From: Streptococcus salivarius | GTDB taxonomy: Bacteria > Bacillota > Bacilli > Lactobacillales > Streptococcaceae | DNA length: 64,000 bases | Assembly (NCBI RefSeq): GCF_009738225.1 | Contig: NZ_CP018188.1 | Location: forward strand, 124,001 to 188,000 | Direction of reading: 5' to 3' | Shown: positions 50,852-59,981 of the stretch, piece after piece | Position numbering within the stretch: position 1 is the first letter of the stretch | How the letters are laid out: each line of letters starts with the position of its first letter | The notes under the pieces: model-generated | Seen by the model: only the letters and a program-made list of their open reading frames with translations | The model's database searches: none | Told to the model about the DNA's origin: nothing | Made by a program: the position numbers and the translations under genes

Positions 50852-51424
50852 TTGATAATGAGTTACGGTTATTTAGAAATATCGCCTAAAGCCCAAAAAC
50901 TAATAGATGAGGGTAAAGCACGTATTGAAAAAGCGAATGTTGTTTGGAATCCTGGGTCAGGAAATACAGGGGTAGTTGAGTGGTGTAAATTCGTAGTAGT
51001 AGACGAAGATGAACTGAAAAATAATGACGTTAAGCTGATTGTTAGTGGTATAGCTGCTGGTGCTATAGCAACAGCGGGGATTGCTGTAGTAGTAGGTCAT
51101 ACTATAAAAAGAAAACAAGATGAAAGAGATCGTAAACTAAATAACTTGATTAGTTGCTTATCATTCTATACTCTAGAATTGTGTGATAATAATGTACATC
51201 CGTCAACTGTATTAGATTTGAAAGTCGCTATAAGAGAATTTATGAGTGACAAAAAATTACTTAAAAAAGTTGATGAAACATTGTTAAAAAACTTGTCAAC
51301 AACTATCAATCATTTAAATGAAGACGACAAGGACCAGATCAATGATAAAATTATTGATTTGCAAACTTATATTCAAAGTAAATCAAAAAGTAGTTCAAAA
51401 TCATTCTTCAAGAAGGTGAACTAA
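50852..51424 (+). CDS. Membrane-associated protein of unknown function
   Basis: 190 residues from TTG 50852 (6 bases after AAAGG) or 188 from ATG 50858; the choice is open. A soluble N-terminus (YLEISPKAQKLIDEGKAR) is followed by a Gly/Ala-rich membrane helix near residues 65-85 (VSGIAAGAIATAGIAVVVG) and a helical cytoplasmic part ending in a Ser/Lys tail. It ends 4 bases before the next gene, with which it probably acts. Not recognised. Confidence 0.6.
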   Translation: MIMSYGYLEISPKAQKLIDEGKARIEKANVVWNPGSGNTGVVEWCKFVVVDEDELKNNDVKLIVSGIAAGAIATAGIAVVVGHTIKRKQDERDRKLNNLISCLSFYTLELCDNNVHPSTVLDLKVAIREFMSDKKLLKKVDETLLKNLSTTINHLNEDDKDQINDKIIDLQTYIQSKSKSSSKSFFKKVN

Positions 51425-51428
51425 AAAG

Positions 51429-52190
51429 GTGCCAGATTATATGGAAATTTCTGAATCAAATAACATACTCCTCGGACGATTAAAAGAGCTACTGTATGAT
51501 ATTGAAAACTATGATTCAATGGTTTTGAATTATTCAAAAGTAAATGAGGAAATTGAATCACTAGAAAATAGGGGGCAAGAGGAACTAGATTCTTTTGACG
51601 CTAGACATCTCAACAACTTTATCGTTGAAAGTATTGGAGAAGCACCTAAAGAACTTTCTCGAGTAATCTCTAAAATGTTTAAAAAGAAGAGACAGCAAAA
51701 TTTAACAGAAATAGAGGAATATGCCAAAAAAGAGGAATTAGCTATAGAACAGTACTATAAGGTTTTTGCAGAAGAACGGGCTGAAATTCTTCGAAAAGAA
51801 AGTGAACAATTTAAGGAAGAATTGCTGGAACTGAATAAAACTCGTTCGAATCTACAGGAACTTCTAGCTGAATATGAACAACATTTTAGCAAGGTTGATT
51901 TTTTACCTGAAAAATATTTAAATAGTACTCAATTAGTTAGGATTATTAGTTATTTGGAAGACTATAGGGCTGATAATATAAAAGAAGCTATAAATATCTT
52001 GTGTTCTGAGGAACAATTGGAGATAAAATTTAAACAACTGAACACAAGAATTGAGGACTTAGAAAAATCGCTAGATAATTTAAGAGCGGAAGTGTCTGAT
52101 AACCTTAATACAGGTTTGTATAATGTTGAAGTCTCAATTTCGAATCTAGAGGACGAAATGAGTCAATTAAGATTTGATTTAAAGGATTAG
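51429..52190 (+). CDS. Coiled-coil protein
   Basis: 253 residues from GTG 51429 or 249 from ATG 51441. The sequence is almost entirely charged helix (ELNKTRSNLQELLAEYEQHF; RIEDLEKSLDNLRAEVSDN), predicted coiled coil from about 100 to the end. No catalytic motif. Coupled to the membrane protein before it. The pair lies between IS debris and hsd genes; cell-envelope or defence scaffolding roles are guesses. Confidence 0.62.
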   Translation: MPDYMEISESNNILLGRLKELLYDIENYDSMVLNYSKVNEEIESLENRGQEELDSFDARHLNNFIVESIGEAPKELSRVISKMFKKKRQQNLTEIEEYAKKEELAIEQYYKVFAEERAEILRKESEQFKEELLELNKTRSNLQELLAEYEQHFSKVDFLPEKYLNSTQLVRIISYLEDYRADNIKEAINILCSEEQLEIKFKQLNTRIEDLEKSLDNLRAEVSDNLNTGLYNVEVSISNLEDEMSQLRFDLKD

Positions 52191-52899
52191 CTCATTTCTA
52201 TAATGGCTTCTAACACAGGAGTATTATATTAATAAATTGTTCCACTGTACTCTTAATGTTTGAACAGCGAAAAAGATATATGCAGTTTGTATAGGTTTAT
52301 AATAGTATATTGCCGTGGGTAGAATTTAACATATATCTATTTCAGCCAAGAAGTACGACTGGAATAACGATTTAAAAGCAGAAAAATAACTAATTTTACG
52401 AGATAAAAAAGCTCCTGAGAAGACCCAGGAGCATACAAAAAAGGCTGAGAACACATTCGGGGATTACCTGAAAAACAGGAGGCAGCACCTCTACCTGAAG
52501 CGGATGAACCGCAACCTTTGAATGAGTCGTCACCGGCTCAAACTCAGTCTCAACCTTTATTTAATTTTACCAAATCTGAAGTGTTAGAGTCAATTTATAA
52601 GATATGCTAGAATTGGATAGCCAAGAAATATTAATATAGTAAAAAAATGTAGGGGGGTTCTTCTGCATTTTTTTATATTCAAATACAGTTATTATGTATT
52701 TATGTGTTTTAGTGACAACTTGAAGTGTGGTTAGCTATCTACTAAGGCCAAGCTTGTCAAGGTCTTCCTTATGTTTTCATTGCTTTCATGGTATAATCAA
52801 GAGGATATTATCTTGGAAATGATACCACAAGTCTAGGTAACATCATTTTTAAAGATAGCAATTTGTAAACGAAATGGTAAATAGTAAAGGGAGACTCAA
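52191..52899. other. Region of decayed ICE genes before the hsd operon
   Basis: Frames without starts are seen: AKKYDWNNDLKAEK then stop near 52390, and a Pro/Glu-rich end (PLPEADEPQPLNESSPAQ) with SQPLFNFTKSEVLESIY then stop at 52609. These look like C-terminal ends of lost genes. A hairpin GCTCCTG / CAGGAGC lies near 52409-52430. A terminator at 52642-52673 (AAAAAATGTAG / CTGCATTTTTT) closes the region. Confidence 0.5.
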
Positions 52900-55464
52900 A
52901 TGATTACGTCAGAAGAAATCAAAGCACGTCTGTGGAATGGAGCTACTGAGCTCCGTGGTTCAATGGACGCTAGCCGTTACAAAGACTACATGTTAGGACT
53001 CATGTTCTATAAATTCCTGAGTGACAAAACACTCAAAACCTTTGCAGAATTATCCGGGCTTTCTACTGATGTGGACGTGTTTGAGGAATATCAAAAGGCA
53101 CACGAGTTATACGAAAAAGATCTGGAGAAGATGATCAGTGATAACTTAGGGTATGTGGTCAAACCTAAGTACTTGTATCAAAAATGGTTAAATGACATGA
53201 ATACAGGGCAGTTTGAAGTTCAGACGGTTACTGAAAGTCTTGGTGAATTTGAACGTAGTGTCGTGTCAACATACGAGACAGATGATTTTAATGGTCTTTT
53301 CTCAAGCTCAACGTTGGATTTGTCTGATACAGCTCTTGGTAGTGACCTGAACACACGAAGCAAGAACATTCAGGCTCTTATTCGTCTTTTTGAAGACTTG
53401 GACATGGTTGCCCTCCAAAAAAGTGATATTTTAGGAGATGCTTATGAGTACTTGATTGGGCAGTTCGCTATGGAATCTGGGAAAAAGGCTGGTGAATTCT
53501 ACACCCCTCATCAGGTCAGTGAAGTCATGGCTCAGATAGTTGCGACAAATAAGTCTCTAGCCTCTATCTATGACCCAACTGTTGGTTCAGGGTCACTCCT
53601 TTTGACTGTAAAAAAACATTTATCTGAAGAGCAGCAGAAGGTTCTTAGCTACTACGGACAAGAAAAAAATACAGCGACTTACAACTTGACACGTATGAAC
53701 CTCTTACTTCATGGTGTACGTCCTGAGAAGATGAGCATCAAAAACGGGGATACCCTTGCACAAGACTGGCCAGAAGATCCAGAGCGTCCAGATGAAGGTG
53801 TACAGTTTGATGCGGTGGTTATGAACCCACCTTATTCGATTAAGAACTGGAACCGAGTCGGCTTAAAAGCTTCAGACCCACGTTTTGAAATTGCCAGTGT
53901 ACTACCTCCAGATTCAAAAGGGGATTTTGCCTTCCTTCTTCATGGGCTTTACCACCTATCAACCACTGGTACAATGGCCATTGTATTACCTCATGGGGTG
54001 CTTTTCCGTGGAGGAGCAGAAGGCGAGATTCGTCAGAAACTCATTGAAAAAAATCAGATTGATACCGTTATTGGTTTGCCAAGCAATCTATTCTCTAATA
54101 CAGGGATCCCAGTATGTATCATCATTTTGAAGAAGAATCGTGACTTAAATGAGCCTGTTCTCTTTATTGATGCTTCGCATAACTTTATTAAAGTAGGGAA
54201 GCAAAATGTCCTTCAAGAAAAAGATATTGCTAAGATTGTAGATACATACAGTAATCGTACAGAAGAAGAAGGATATAGTCATTTAGCGAGTCGAAAGGAA
54301 CTCATCAGCAACGAGTTTAATATGAACATTCCTCGCTATGTGACAGCTATAGACAATGAGATTGCTCACGATGTTGATGCCCATTTATACGGAGGTATTC
54401 CAAAAGAGAATATTGAGAACTTGAAGATTCTCAATCAATTAGTACCAGATGTTTTAGAACAAGCATTTACTGAAAAGCGTCCTGGCTATTTGGCTTTAAA
54501 CAAAACGATTGATGAATTTTCAGACGAGGTATTATCAAGTACGGTAGTTCAAGAGACGATGATGCATGTGAAAGAAATGGTTGAAGCTTATCTGGATACC
54601 TACTGGACTCAGTTACATGAGCTTGGTAAGGAACGTAGTTCTAGACAGCTTAAAGAATCCATGTTAGCGGATATCAAACATCAGCTATCAGCCTTTGAAC
54701 AACTTGACAGTTATGACGGGTATCAGATGATTGCTGAGATTTGGGCCAATAGCCTTGAACATGATTCAGAGTTTATTGAACAGTTAGGATTTTACCAAGC
54801 TGGTCGAACACGTGAGCCCAATATGGTAAAAAAAGGTAAGAAAAAAGAACTTGTTCAAGACGGTTGGAATGGGGTTGTCGTTCCAAATAGTCTCATTGCT
54901 AGTGAACTTTATGCTAAGGAGCTAGCTGAAATTAAGGCTTTCAAATCACGTATTGCTGATATTGAAAGCGAAATGAGTGAGCTTGTAGAAAATGCGAAGG
55001 TAGAAGATAGTGATGAGTACAATGCTCTCTTTGACTCTCTCAAAAAGAATGAAGAGGGTGAGGCTCAAGACAGTTTTGAAGGCAAGTTGATTAAAGATAG
55101 TTTGAAAGAGGCTGAAAAAGGGTCTCTTGAGTATGACCTTCTCAAGAAAGTCGATGACTTGACCAAAGAAAAATCAGCAGTCAATAAAAAGATTAAGACC
55201 AAAGAGCAAGAGTTAAAAGAACTAGTGGCTGAACGCATTCTTCAATTGACAGATGAAGAAGTAGATCAACTCCTTTACAAAAAATGGTTTGGTTCAGTTA
55301 TCGAAAGAGTGGAGAACTTAGTAGAATCCCCTCTTAAGTCTGAGATTGCAGTGGTAGATGAATTGAACAAACGCTACTCTGAAACATTAGATAGTCTAGA
55401 TGATGAGATTGCTAAACTCGAAAAAGAACTGGAAGCAATGATGAAGGAATTGGTGGTGCTTTGA
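52900..55464 (+). CDS. hsdM: Type I restriction-modification DNA methyltransferase (HsdM)
   Basis: 854 residues. An N-terminal HsdM_N helical domain (RLWNGATELRGSMDASRYKD), the SAM motif (SIYDPTVGSGSLLLTV) and the catalytic NPPY (VMNPPYS) define an N6-adenine methyltransferase. A C-terminal extension of roughly 300 residues with coiled coil (KEKSAVNKKIKTKEQELKEL) makes it longer than the usual 500-550. It methylates the site chosen by HsdS. The stop overlaps the hsdS start (TGATG). Confidence 0.95.
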   Translation: MITSEEIKARLWNGATELRGSMDASRYKDYMLGLMFYKFLSDKTLKTFAELSGLSTDVDVFEEYQKAHELYEKDLEKMISDNLGYVVKPKYLYQKWLNDMNTGQFEVQTVTESLGEFERSVVSTYETDDFNGLFSSSTLDLSDTALGSDLNTRSKNIQALIRLFEDLDMVALQKSDILGDAYEYLIGQFAMESGKKAGEFYTPHQVSEVMAQIVATNKSLASIYDPTVGSGSLLLTVKKHLSEEQQKVLSYYGQEKNTATYNLTRMNLLLHGVRPEKMSIKNGDTLAQDWPEDPERPDEGVQFDAVVMNPPYSIKNWNRVGLKASDPRFEIASVLPPDSKGDFAFLLHGLYHLSTTGTMAIVLPHGVLFRGGAEGEIRQKLIEKNQIDTVIGLPSNLFSNTGIPVCIIILKKNRDLNEPVLFIDASHNFIKVGKQNVLQEKDIAKIVDTYSNRTEEEGYSHLASRKELISNEFNMNIPRYVTAIDNEIAHDVDAHLYGGIPKENIENLKILNQLVPDVLEQAFTEKRPGYLALNKTIDEFSDEVLSSTVVQETMMHVKEMVEAYLDTYWTQLHELGKERSSRQLKESMLADIKHQLSAFEQLDSYDGYQMIAEIWANSLEHDSEFIEQLGFYQAGRTREPNMVKKGKKKELVQDGWNGVVVPNSLIASELYAKELAEIKAFKSRIADIESEMSELVENAKVEDSDEYNALFDSLKKNEEGEAQDSFEGKLIKDSLKEAEKGSLEYDLLKKVDDLTKEKSAVNKKIKTKEQELKELVAERILQLTDEEVDQLLYKKWFGSVIERVENLVESPLKSEIAVVDELNKRYSETLDSLDDEIAKLEKELEAMMKELVVL

Positions 55465-56747
55465 TGACGAACAGTAAATATGTGCCAAAGAGACGGTTTA
55501 AAGAGTTTGAATTAGATGGTGAGTGGGAACAAGACCTCTTAGGAAATATAGCTGATTTCTCTATAAAAACGAATTCTTTTTCGCGAGAAAAACTAACGCA
55601 CGAATCTTACGAAGTTCAAAATATACATTATGGTGATATTCTAATAAAGTTTCAAAGTGTTATAGATCTAAAACGAGATAACTTGCCATCAATAATTGAT
55701 TCTAGTGTACTAGATTTTAGACAATCTCTTCTTCAAGATGGTGATGTAATTTTTGCAGACGCTGCAGAAGATTCAACTGTTGGAAAGGCAATAGAAATTA
55801 GAAATATTATGGGGAAAAATGTGGTGTCTGGATTACATACAATCGCTGCCAGACCAATACAGTTATTTGCTCCATATTATTTAGGATATTACTTAAATTC
55901 TGATTTTTATCACAAGCAGATATTACCTTTAATGCAAGGAACGAAAGTTAGTTCTATCAGTAAGTCTAATTTACAAGTGACTGAAATTAGTTTTCCAATA
56001 ATTGATGAACAGAAAAAAATCGGAAAATTTTTCCAAACAATCGACTCTCTCATCACCCTCCATCAGCATAAACTTGATAAACTCAAAAATCTCAAAAAAG
56101 CCTATCTTGCTGAACTCTTCCCTGCAGAAGGAGAACGAGTACCAAAACGTCGTTTCTCAGGTTTTGAAGGGGAATGGGAAGAGGTTTTGTTAGGAAGACT
56201 AGGAAATGCTCAATCTGGTATTGGATTCCCCGATTCAGAGCAAGGAGGAAAAGTAGGAATTCCTTTTTACAAAGTATCAGATATGAATAACCAAGGGAAT
56301 GAGCATGAAATGGTCTTTGCAAACAATTACGTCACAATAGAACAAATTAACCAGAGAAGTTGGAAACCAATTCAGGATGTTCCGGCGATATTTTTTGCAA
56401 AAGTTGGAGCAGCAGTTTTGTTGAATCGTAAGAGGTTATGTAGTATACCATTCCTTATGGATAACAATACTATGGCATTTTCTATTGATACTTCAAAAAT
56501 TGATACAAATTTTGCTAAAACTATATTTGAAACAATTGATTTACCATCCTTGATTCAAGTCGGTGCATTACCATCATACAACGCTAGAGATGTAGAAAGC
56601 ATTTTAGTATCAGTTCCCTCTCTACCAGAGCAAGAAAAAATAGGAGAATTTTTCCAAAAACTCGACAAATCTATCTCTATCCAACAACAAAAACTCGACA
56701 AACTAAACGATTTGAAAAAGGCTTATTTGAATGAATTATTCGTGTAA
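55464..56747 (+). CDS. hsdS: Type I specificity subunit (HsdS)
   Basis: 427 residues from ATG 55464, overlapping the hsdM stop. Two target-recognition domains (about 1-190 and 225-400), each followed by a conserved helical spacer (LDKLKNLKKAYLAEL and LDKLNDLKKAYLNEL). PKRRF repeats mark the start of both halves. It sets the two half-sites of the recognition sequence. No inverted repeats or second hsdS were seen nearby, so phase switching is not evident. Confidence 0.94.
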   Translation: MTNSKYVPKRRFKEFELDGEWEQDLLGNIADFSIKTNSFSREKLTHESYEVQNIHYGDILIKFQSVIDLKRDNLPSIIDSSVLDFRQSLLQDGDVIFADAAEDSTVGKAIEIRNIMGKNVVSGLHTIAARPIQLFAPYYLGYYLNSDFYHKQILPLMQGTKVSSISKSNLQVTEISFPIIDEQKKIGKFFQTIDSLITLHQHKLDKLKNLKKAYLAELFPAEGERVPKRRFSGFEGEWEEVLLGRLGNAQSGIGFPDSEQGGKVGIPFYKVSDMNNQGNEHEMVFANNYVTIEQINQRSWKPIQDVPAIFFAKVGAAVLLNRKRLCSIPFLMDNNTMAFSIDTSKIDTNFAKTIFETIDLPSLIQVGALPSYNARDVESILVSVPSLPEQEKIGEFFQKLDKSISIQQQKLDKLNDLKKAYLNELFV

Positions 56748-56779
56748 CATCAGCTAAGTTTGATATAGAAAGGACACGT

Positions 56780-59700
56780 ATGAGTAATACTCCCAAAAAT
56801 ACTTCAGAAAAGGCATTTCAGGAAAATTTCGTAAAAAAATTAACGAAGTTTAAGTGGCAAGCTCCTGATAAACTAAATGGTAATCTTCATAAAGTCACTG
56901 TTCAAGACCTTATTAATAACTGGCGTGATGAGTTAAATCGTATCAATGCGGACATCTTAGAGGGTGTTGCCTTGACTGATGCTGAGTTCCAGCAAGTTAT
57001 GGCGAAGGTCAAACAGATATCAAATAGTTATGAAGCCGCAAAGATCCTATCAATGGAAGGTTCAACGGGTAAAATTGATGGTATCTATCGTGACAGTCAT
57101 CCAGATGTTACTAGACGACAAATCACACTAACGATTCTGAGAAAGGCTCAAGTTCGTGGTGGAGACTCTAATTATCAAATTGCGCGTGAAGTACAGACTG
57201 ACTATAATAATCGATTTGATATTGTGCTGTTAATTAATGGACTACCATTAATTAATATTGAGCAAAAACGTACGGATAAAACATTAGACGAAGCCTTTGG
57301 ACAATTTAAGCGTTATTATCGAGATGGTGAATATACCAATAACTTTATGGCATTTTCACAAATGATGGTTGTGACAAGTGAGATTGAAACACGTTATTTT
57401 GCGACACCTAAAACACTCAATGATTTTAATCCTGCTTTTGTGTTCCACTGGTCACTTGTACGAAAAAGCGAAAAAGATGGTGAATTCCTAGGTCACCGTA
57501 TATTGACAAATTATCAAGAAGTTATTGAACATTTCTTAAATATTCCCATGGCACATCAAATGGTTGGGGATTATTTGATAATAAATGAAGATAAACTGGA
57601 AGAAAATCGCCGTCATATGTTGATGCGACCTTATCAAGTCCACGCGTTACAAGCCATTGAAACGGCTGTTTTTGGCTCGCCAAATGATAGTATACCGCAC
57701 GGTGGTTTTGTCTGGCATACAACTGGTTCAGGAAAGACCATCACAAGTTTTAAGACAGCTCAGGTTTTAGCCACTCGAACGGAGTATGATAAGGTAGTTT
57801 TCTTATTAGATCGACGTGATCTTGACGACCAAACTTCAGAAGCCTTCAAAGCTTATTCCGTTTATGAATCGGTTAATGTGGATGATACGAAAAGTACTTA
57901 TCAACTGAGAAGACAATTGATGTCTGCTAAGAGTGGGATTGTTGTTACAACAACCTTTAAACTATATAACCTCGTTGAAAGTCTTGTTAAAGGACAGGAT
58001 GATAGCCTAAAAGAGAAGAAAATAATCTTTATTATTGATGAGGCCCATCGGACAACTATGGGTGATATGATGGCTAAAATTAAAGAGTATTTCTTTCAAA
58101 ATGGTTTGTTCTTTGGTTTTACCGGGACACCTTTGTTTGATGAAAATAAGGCTAAAGGTAAAGTCAATGAACGTAGCGAGCTCATTAATACGACTGAAAA
58201 GCTTTTTGGCCCCTTGCTCCATCAATACACTATCGATGAAGCGATTGCGGACGGTAATGTCTTAGGTTTCCATGTTGACTACATCAATACTGGTGAGTTT
58301 AGAAATTATGATGATCTCCGTGAGCAACTGATTGAGACCTTATCTGAGCAACACCCAGAAAAAGGTGAGAAAGCCATCGCACGAGAGGTCTATCAGTGGG
58401 ATGATTTGGAGGTTGAAACCAAGGCTTCTGAAGAAGGTATCTTAATCTACCAAGATGAGACTCATATTCCACGAGTAGTTGAAGAAGTGCTAGATGGTTG
58501 GCAGGAACAGTCTCAAAACGGAGAGTTTAATGCCATCTTAACAGCTGCTTATAAAGATCGTGTAATTGCCTATTACCATGAATTTAAGAAACAAATTGCT
58601 GAGAAATTCAAGGATGGTGAAGCTAAACCCAATGTTGCCATGACATTTAGCTTTGGAAACGAGAATGATCCAGATAATATTGCTCTAGAAGTCGTTGATG
58701 AAATGTTTGAAGACTATGCAAACTTTACTGGTATTTCCTTTGTTCCTGGTAATAAGACTCATGGTGAAGCTGCCTACTTTGAAGATGTAACGGACCGTGC
58801 GAAACGTGGGGGTAGTGGTAGAAACCCTAAGAATATCGATATTCTTATTGTTGCTGACCAATTACTAACAGGTTATGACTCAAAACGTATTAACACCCTT
58901 TATGTTGATAGACGTCTTGAACTTCAAGGCTTGATTCAGGCTTATTCTAGAACAAATCGTGTTTTTGGTTCTTCAAAGGAATTTGGAACGATTATTAATT
59001 TCCAATATCCAAGAATTACACAAGAGCTTGTTAGGGCTGCCCTTGAACTTTATGGTAGCGGGGGTAAGAATAGTAAAGTTATCGTTGATAAGTATGAGGA
59101 TGCTGTCGATGAACTGAATAAGCGAATGATTAATCTCATCCAAGAACTTTCAGACCCAACACGATGGATAGACCTACGTGACGATAAAGACGGCAAAAAA
59201 CGATTTAAAGCAGCATTCGAAGAAGCTGCTAAACAGTTAAATGTTGTTAAACAATATTATGAATTTGTCTGGGATAATAAGCGTTTTGGCCTTGATGAGC
59301 ATAAGTGGCTTCAGTATATAGGTGCCTATAGAAACCTTTTCTCTATACTTGTAGATGGAGCAGAAGAGGAAGAGATTAGAGAATTACAAGGGAGAACTAA
59401 ACTTCAAGGATCTCAGGTCATTGATGCTCAGAGCATCCTAGAGTTAATTGGAAATAAGACGACTACAGAAGGTGGTTATATTGTAATCAATGATAATAAT
59501 TTGGTCTTAATTCAAGAGCAAATCCAAGAGTTGAGTAACCTTGGGGAACATGAAAAGGCTGAGTCTTTGAAACGTTTTGTTAATGAAGAATTACGAGGTG
59601 GTCACATTCCGGCTACCAGTAATTTTGATGAAGCTTTTCAGGATTGGCAGGACAAACAACAATTCAAAGAAGTTAAATCATTTGCGTCCGAATGGGGGAT

Positions 59701-59902
59701 TGATGCTGATTTACTTAGTAAATCACTTAAAGAGTATAGTCTTCTCAAGCCGGAAGAGATTCCATTCCGTGATGAAATTTCTAAAACACTGGATCCTGAT
59801 AAAGCCACCAATCCCTTTGCAGGCAATAAGTTGATGCTTAATATGAACTTGGGTCCTGTTCTTCAAAAATGGATGCGTGAAATTAAACAGAAATATAAGT
59901 GA
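56780..59902 (+). CDS. hsdR: Type I restriction endonuclease subunit (HsdR)
   Basis: 1040 residues. The N-terminal nuclease domain has the D-ExK-type active site (RFDIVLLINGLPLINIEQKR). Then come helicase motifs: Walker A TTGSGKTITS, DEAH box IIDEAHRTT, motif III FGFTGTP and late motif YSRTNRVFG. It translocates and cuts unmethylated foreign DNA with HsdM and HsdS. AGAAAGGA precedes the ATG 32 bases after hsdS, so it is in the same operon. Confidence 0.95.
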   Translation: MSNTPKNTSEKAFQENFVKKLTKFKWQAPDKLNGNLHKVTVQDLINNWRDELNRINADILEGVALTDAEFQQVMAKVKQISNSYEAAKILSMEGSTGKIDGIYRDSHPDVTRRQITLTILRKAQVRGGDSNYQIAREVQTDYNNRFDIVLLINGLPLINIEQKRTDKTLDEAFGQFKRYYRDGEYTNNFMAFSQMMVVTSEIETRYFATPKTLNDFNPAFVFHWSLVRKSEKDGEFLGHRILTNYQEVIEHFLNIPMAHQMVGDYLIINEDKLEENRRHMLMRPYQVHALQAIETAVFGSPNDSIPHGGFVWHTTGSGKTITSFKTAQVLATRTEYDKVVFLLDRRDLDDQTSEAFKAYSVYESVNVDDTKSTYQLRRQLMSAKSGIVVTTTFKLYNLVESLVKGQDDSLKEKKIIFIIDEAHRTTMGDMMAKIKEYFFQNGLFFGFTGTPLFDENKAKGKVNERSELINTTEKLFGPLLHQYTIDEAIADGNVLGFHVDYINTGEFRNYDDLREQLIETLSEQHPEKGEKAIAREVYQWDDLEVETKASEEGILIYQDETHIPRVVEEVLDGWQEQSQNGEFNAILTAAYKDRVIAYYHEFKKQIAEKFKDGEAKPNVAMTFSFGNENDPDNIALEVVDEMFEDYANFTGISFVPGNKTHGEAAYFEDVTDRAKRGGSGRNPKNIDILIVADQLLTGYDSKRINTLYVDRRLELQGLIQAYSRTNRVFGSSKEFGTIINFQYPRITQELVRAALELYGSGGKNSKVIVDKYEDAVDELNKRMINLIQELSDPTRWIDLRDDKDGKKRFKAAFEEAAKQLNVVKQYYEFVWDNKRFGLDEHKWLQYIGAYRNLFSILVDGAEEEEIRELQGRTKLQGSQVIDAQSILELIGNKTTTEGGYIVINDNNLVLIQEQIQELSNLGEHEKAESLKRFVNEELRGGHIPATSNFDEAFQDWQDKQQFKEVKSFASEWGIDADLLSKSLKEYSLLKPEEIPFRDEISKTLDPDKATNPFAGNKLMLNMNLGPVLQKWMREIKQKYK

Positions 59903-59922
59903 TAATTCAAATAAAGAGCCAG

Positions 59923-59950
59923 GAAAAATCCTGGCTCTTTGATTGTTGAG
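59923..59950. terminator. Bidirectional terminator between hsdR and the wall protein
   Basis: AAAGAGCCAGGA and TCCTGGCTCTTT form a perfect 12-bp stem with an AAAA loop between two convergent genes. Confidence 0.92.
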
Positions 59951-59981
59951 AGGTATCGTAGGTGATATAAACAACGATAGC

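Noticed and set aside
55464..56747. Phase-variable (inverting) hsdS system
   Set aside because: Only one hsdS is present and no second recognition-domain fragment, inverted repeat or recombinase gene is nearby.
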